Assembly (NCBI GenBank): GCA_023441125.1
Contig: JAEZQV010000385.1
Location: 1 to 14,545, forward strand
DNA from: Bacillota bacterium
GTDB lineage: Bacteria > Bacillota_C > Negativicutes > Sporomusales > Sporomusaceae
Direction of reading: 5' to 3'
DNA length: 14,545 nt
Below, one piece after another: positions 13,924-14,545 of this stretch (position 1 is the stretch's first letter; each line of letters begins with the position of its first letter). The notes under the pieces are model-generated. The model was not told the origin of the DNA. It searched no databases and saw only the letters and a program-made list of their open reading frames with translations. The translations under genes and the position numbers were made by a program.

Positions 13924-14534
13924 AGCTGCGTCTCTCCCTGGTAATGCGATACGGCGATACCGTCGCCAATCTGATACAGCGTTGTTTTAAAGTAGCTGCT
14001 GTGGGTAACAAAATCAAGATAGGCTCTAAGCCGTTTTATGATTGTGCGATAGCGGCGCGGCGCGGCCTTAGTTTCGTCCAAAACCCAGCCGCGGAATAAT
14101 ACATTATCGGCAATGACGACTGCTCCCGGAGACAGTTTGTCCATAACTTTATGCAAATAATCAAGATATTGTCCTTTGGCAGCATCAATGAACACGAGAT
14201 CAAATGGACCGGCAAGCCCGGACAAAATCTGGCCGGCATCACCGGCGAGAAGCTCGATTTGACTGGCTACGCCGGCGGCGGCAAGATACTCCCGGGCGAT
14301 TTCGATCCGTTCCCGGTTTTGTTCAATTGTCGTTATTTGACCACCGGGGTCCATAACCGCAGACAGCAACAAGGTTGAATAGCCAATGGCTGTGCCAATT
14401 TCTAAAATGGCGGCAGGCCTGGCGGCGGCGGCTACTGTCTGCAATAAATGAGCGCCCTCAGGGCTGATGATAGGCACCTGGTGCGTAACGGCATAGTCTT
14501 CCATAGCAGCTACTATGTTCTTAAACGTATCCAT
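13920..14534 (-). CDS. trmR: class I SAM-dependent O-methyltransferase, probable tRNA 5-hydroxyuridine methyltransferase (TrmR/YrrM)
   Basis: The visible 204 residues form a complete catalytic domain. The SAM motif is ILEIGTAIGYST (43-54). The metal-binding residues of catechol-type O-methyltransferases are D117 in FIDAAKGQY and D143-N144 in IADNVLFRG. The end DGIAVSHY is also typical. B. subtilis TrmR (YrrM) methylates 5-hydroxyuridine to 5-methoxyuridine at tRNA position 34, and the U32 gene directly downstream supports the same role here. The ATG at 14534 has no ribosome-binding site in the 11 bases left in the window, and the frame stays open to the edge. B. subtilis YrrM has roughly 20 more N-terminal residues, so the true start may lie beyond the right end. 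Confidence 0.88.
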   Translation of the reverse strand: MDTFKNIVAAMEDYAVTHQVPIISPEGAHLLQTVAAAARPAAILEIGTAIGYSTLLLSAVMDPGGQITTIEQNRERIEIAREYLAAAGVASQIELLAGDAGQILSGLAGPFDLVFIDAAKGQYLDYLHKVMDKLSPGAVVIADNVLFRGWVLDETKAAPRRYRTIIKRLRAYLDFVTHSSYFKTTLYQIGDGIAVSHYQGETQL

Positions 14535-14545
14535 TACGTCTGCAC

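Noticed and set aside
1..14545. Mobile elements, CRISPR arrays, tRNA or rRNA genes, horizontally acquired islands
   Set aside because: No transposase, integrase, direct-repeat array or tRNA cloverleaf was recognised. All genes are co-directional core genes of similar base composition.

Overview
All supported genes in this window lie on the minus strand and read from the right end to the left. It is a dense housekeeping and sporulation block from an endospore-forming member of the Firmicutes. The complete spoIIIAA-AH operon shows that the organism sporulates. The order aroQ - M24 peptidase - efp - spoIIIA - asp23 - nusB is the classical Bacillus/Clostridium arrangement, but without the accB-accC pair that B. 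subtilis has between spoIIIAH and the asp23-type gene. The asp23-amaP-DUF2273 trio, the nusB-linked TsaD paralogue, the CD1247-type zinc-ribbon gene and the moderate G+C suggest a Clostridia or Negativicutes lineage, possibly Sporomusaceae-like. That placement is inference, not proof.

Layout in transcription order. (1) 14534-12467: a SAM-dependent O-methyltransferase (TrmR/YrrM type), a U32 peptidase-family protein (TrhP/YrrO type) and a small DUF4911 protein, joined by 4-base ATGA overlaps. The first two are expected to build 5-methoxyuridine at the tRNA wobble position. (2) 12409-10739: a class B penicillin-binding protein. (3) 10591-8483: aroQ, an Xaa-Pro-type aminopeptidase and elongation factor P, behind a recognisable vegetative promoter. 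(4) 8376-7897: an acidic zinc-ribbon protein of unknown function, preceded by a gap that can fold into a long hairpin and followed by a strong terminator. (5) 7727-2605: the eight spoIIIA genes, which encode the mother-cell half of the SpoIIIA-SpoIIQ feeding-tube complex, closed by an intrinsic terminator. (6) 2401 to the left edge: a separate vegetative unit with its own promoter, encoding an Asp23/Gls24 protein, AmaP, a DUF2273 membrane protein, NusB and a TsaD/Kae1 paralogue cut by the left edge.

I see no tRNA, rRNA, CRISPR array, insertion sequence, phage gene or evident pseudogene. No gene-free gap exceeds about 205 bases. I found no wholly new system. The least explained items are the hairpin-forming gap before the CD1247-type gene, that gene itself, the DUF4911 gene coupled to the tRNA-modification pair, and the TsaD paralogue.
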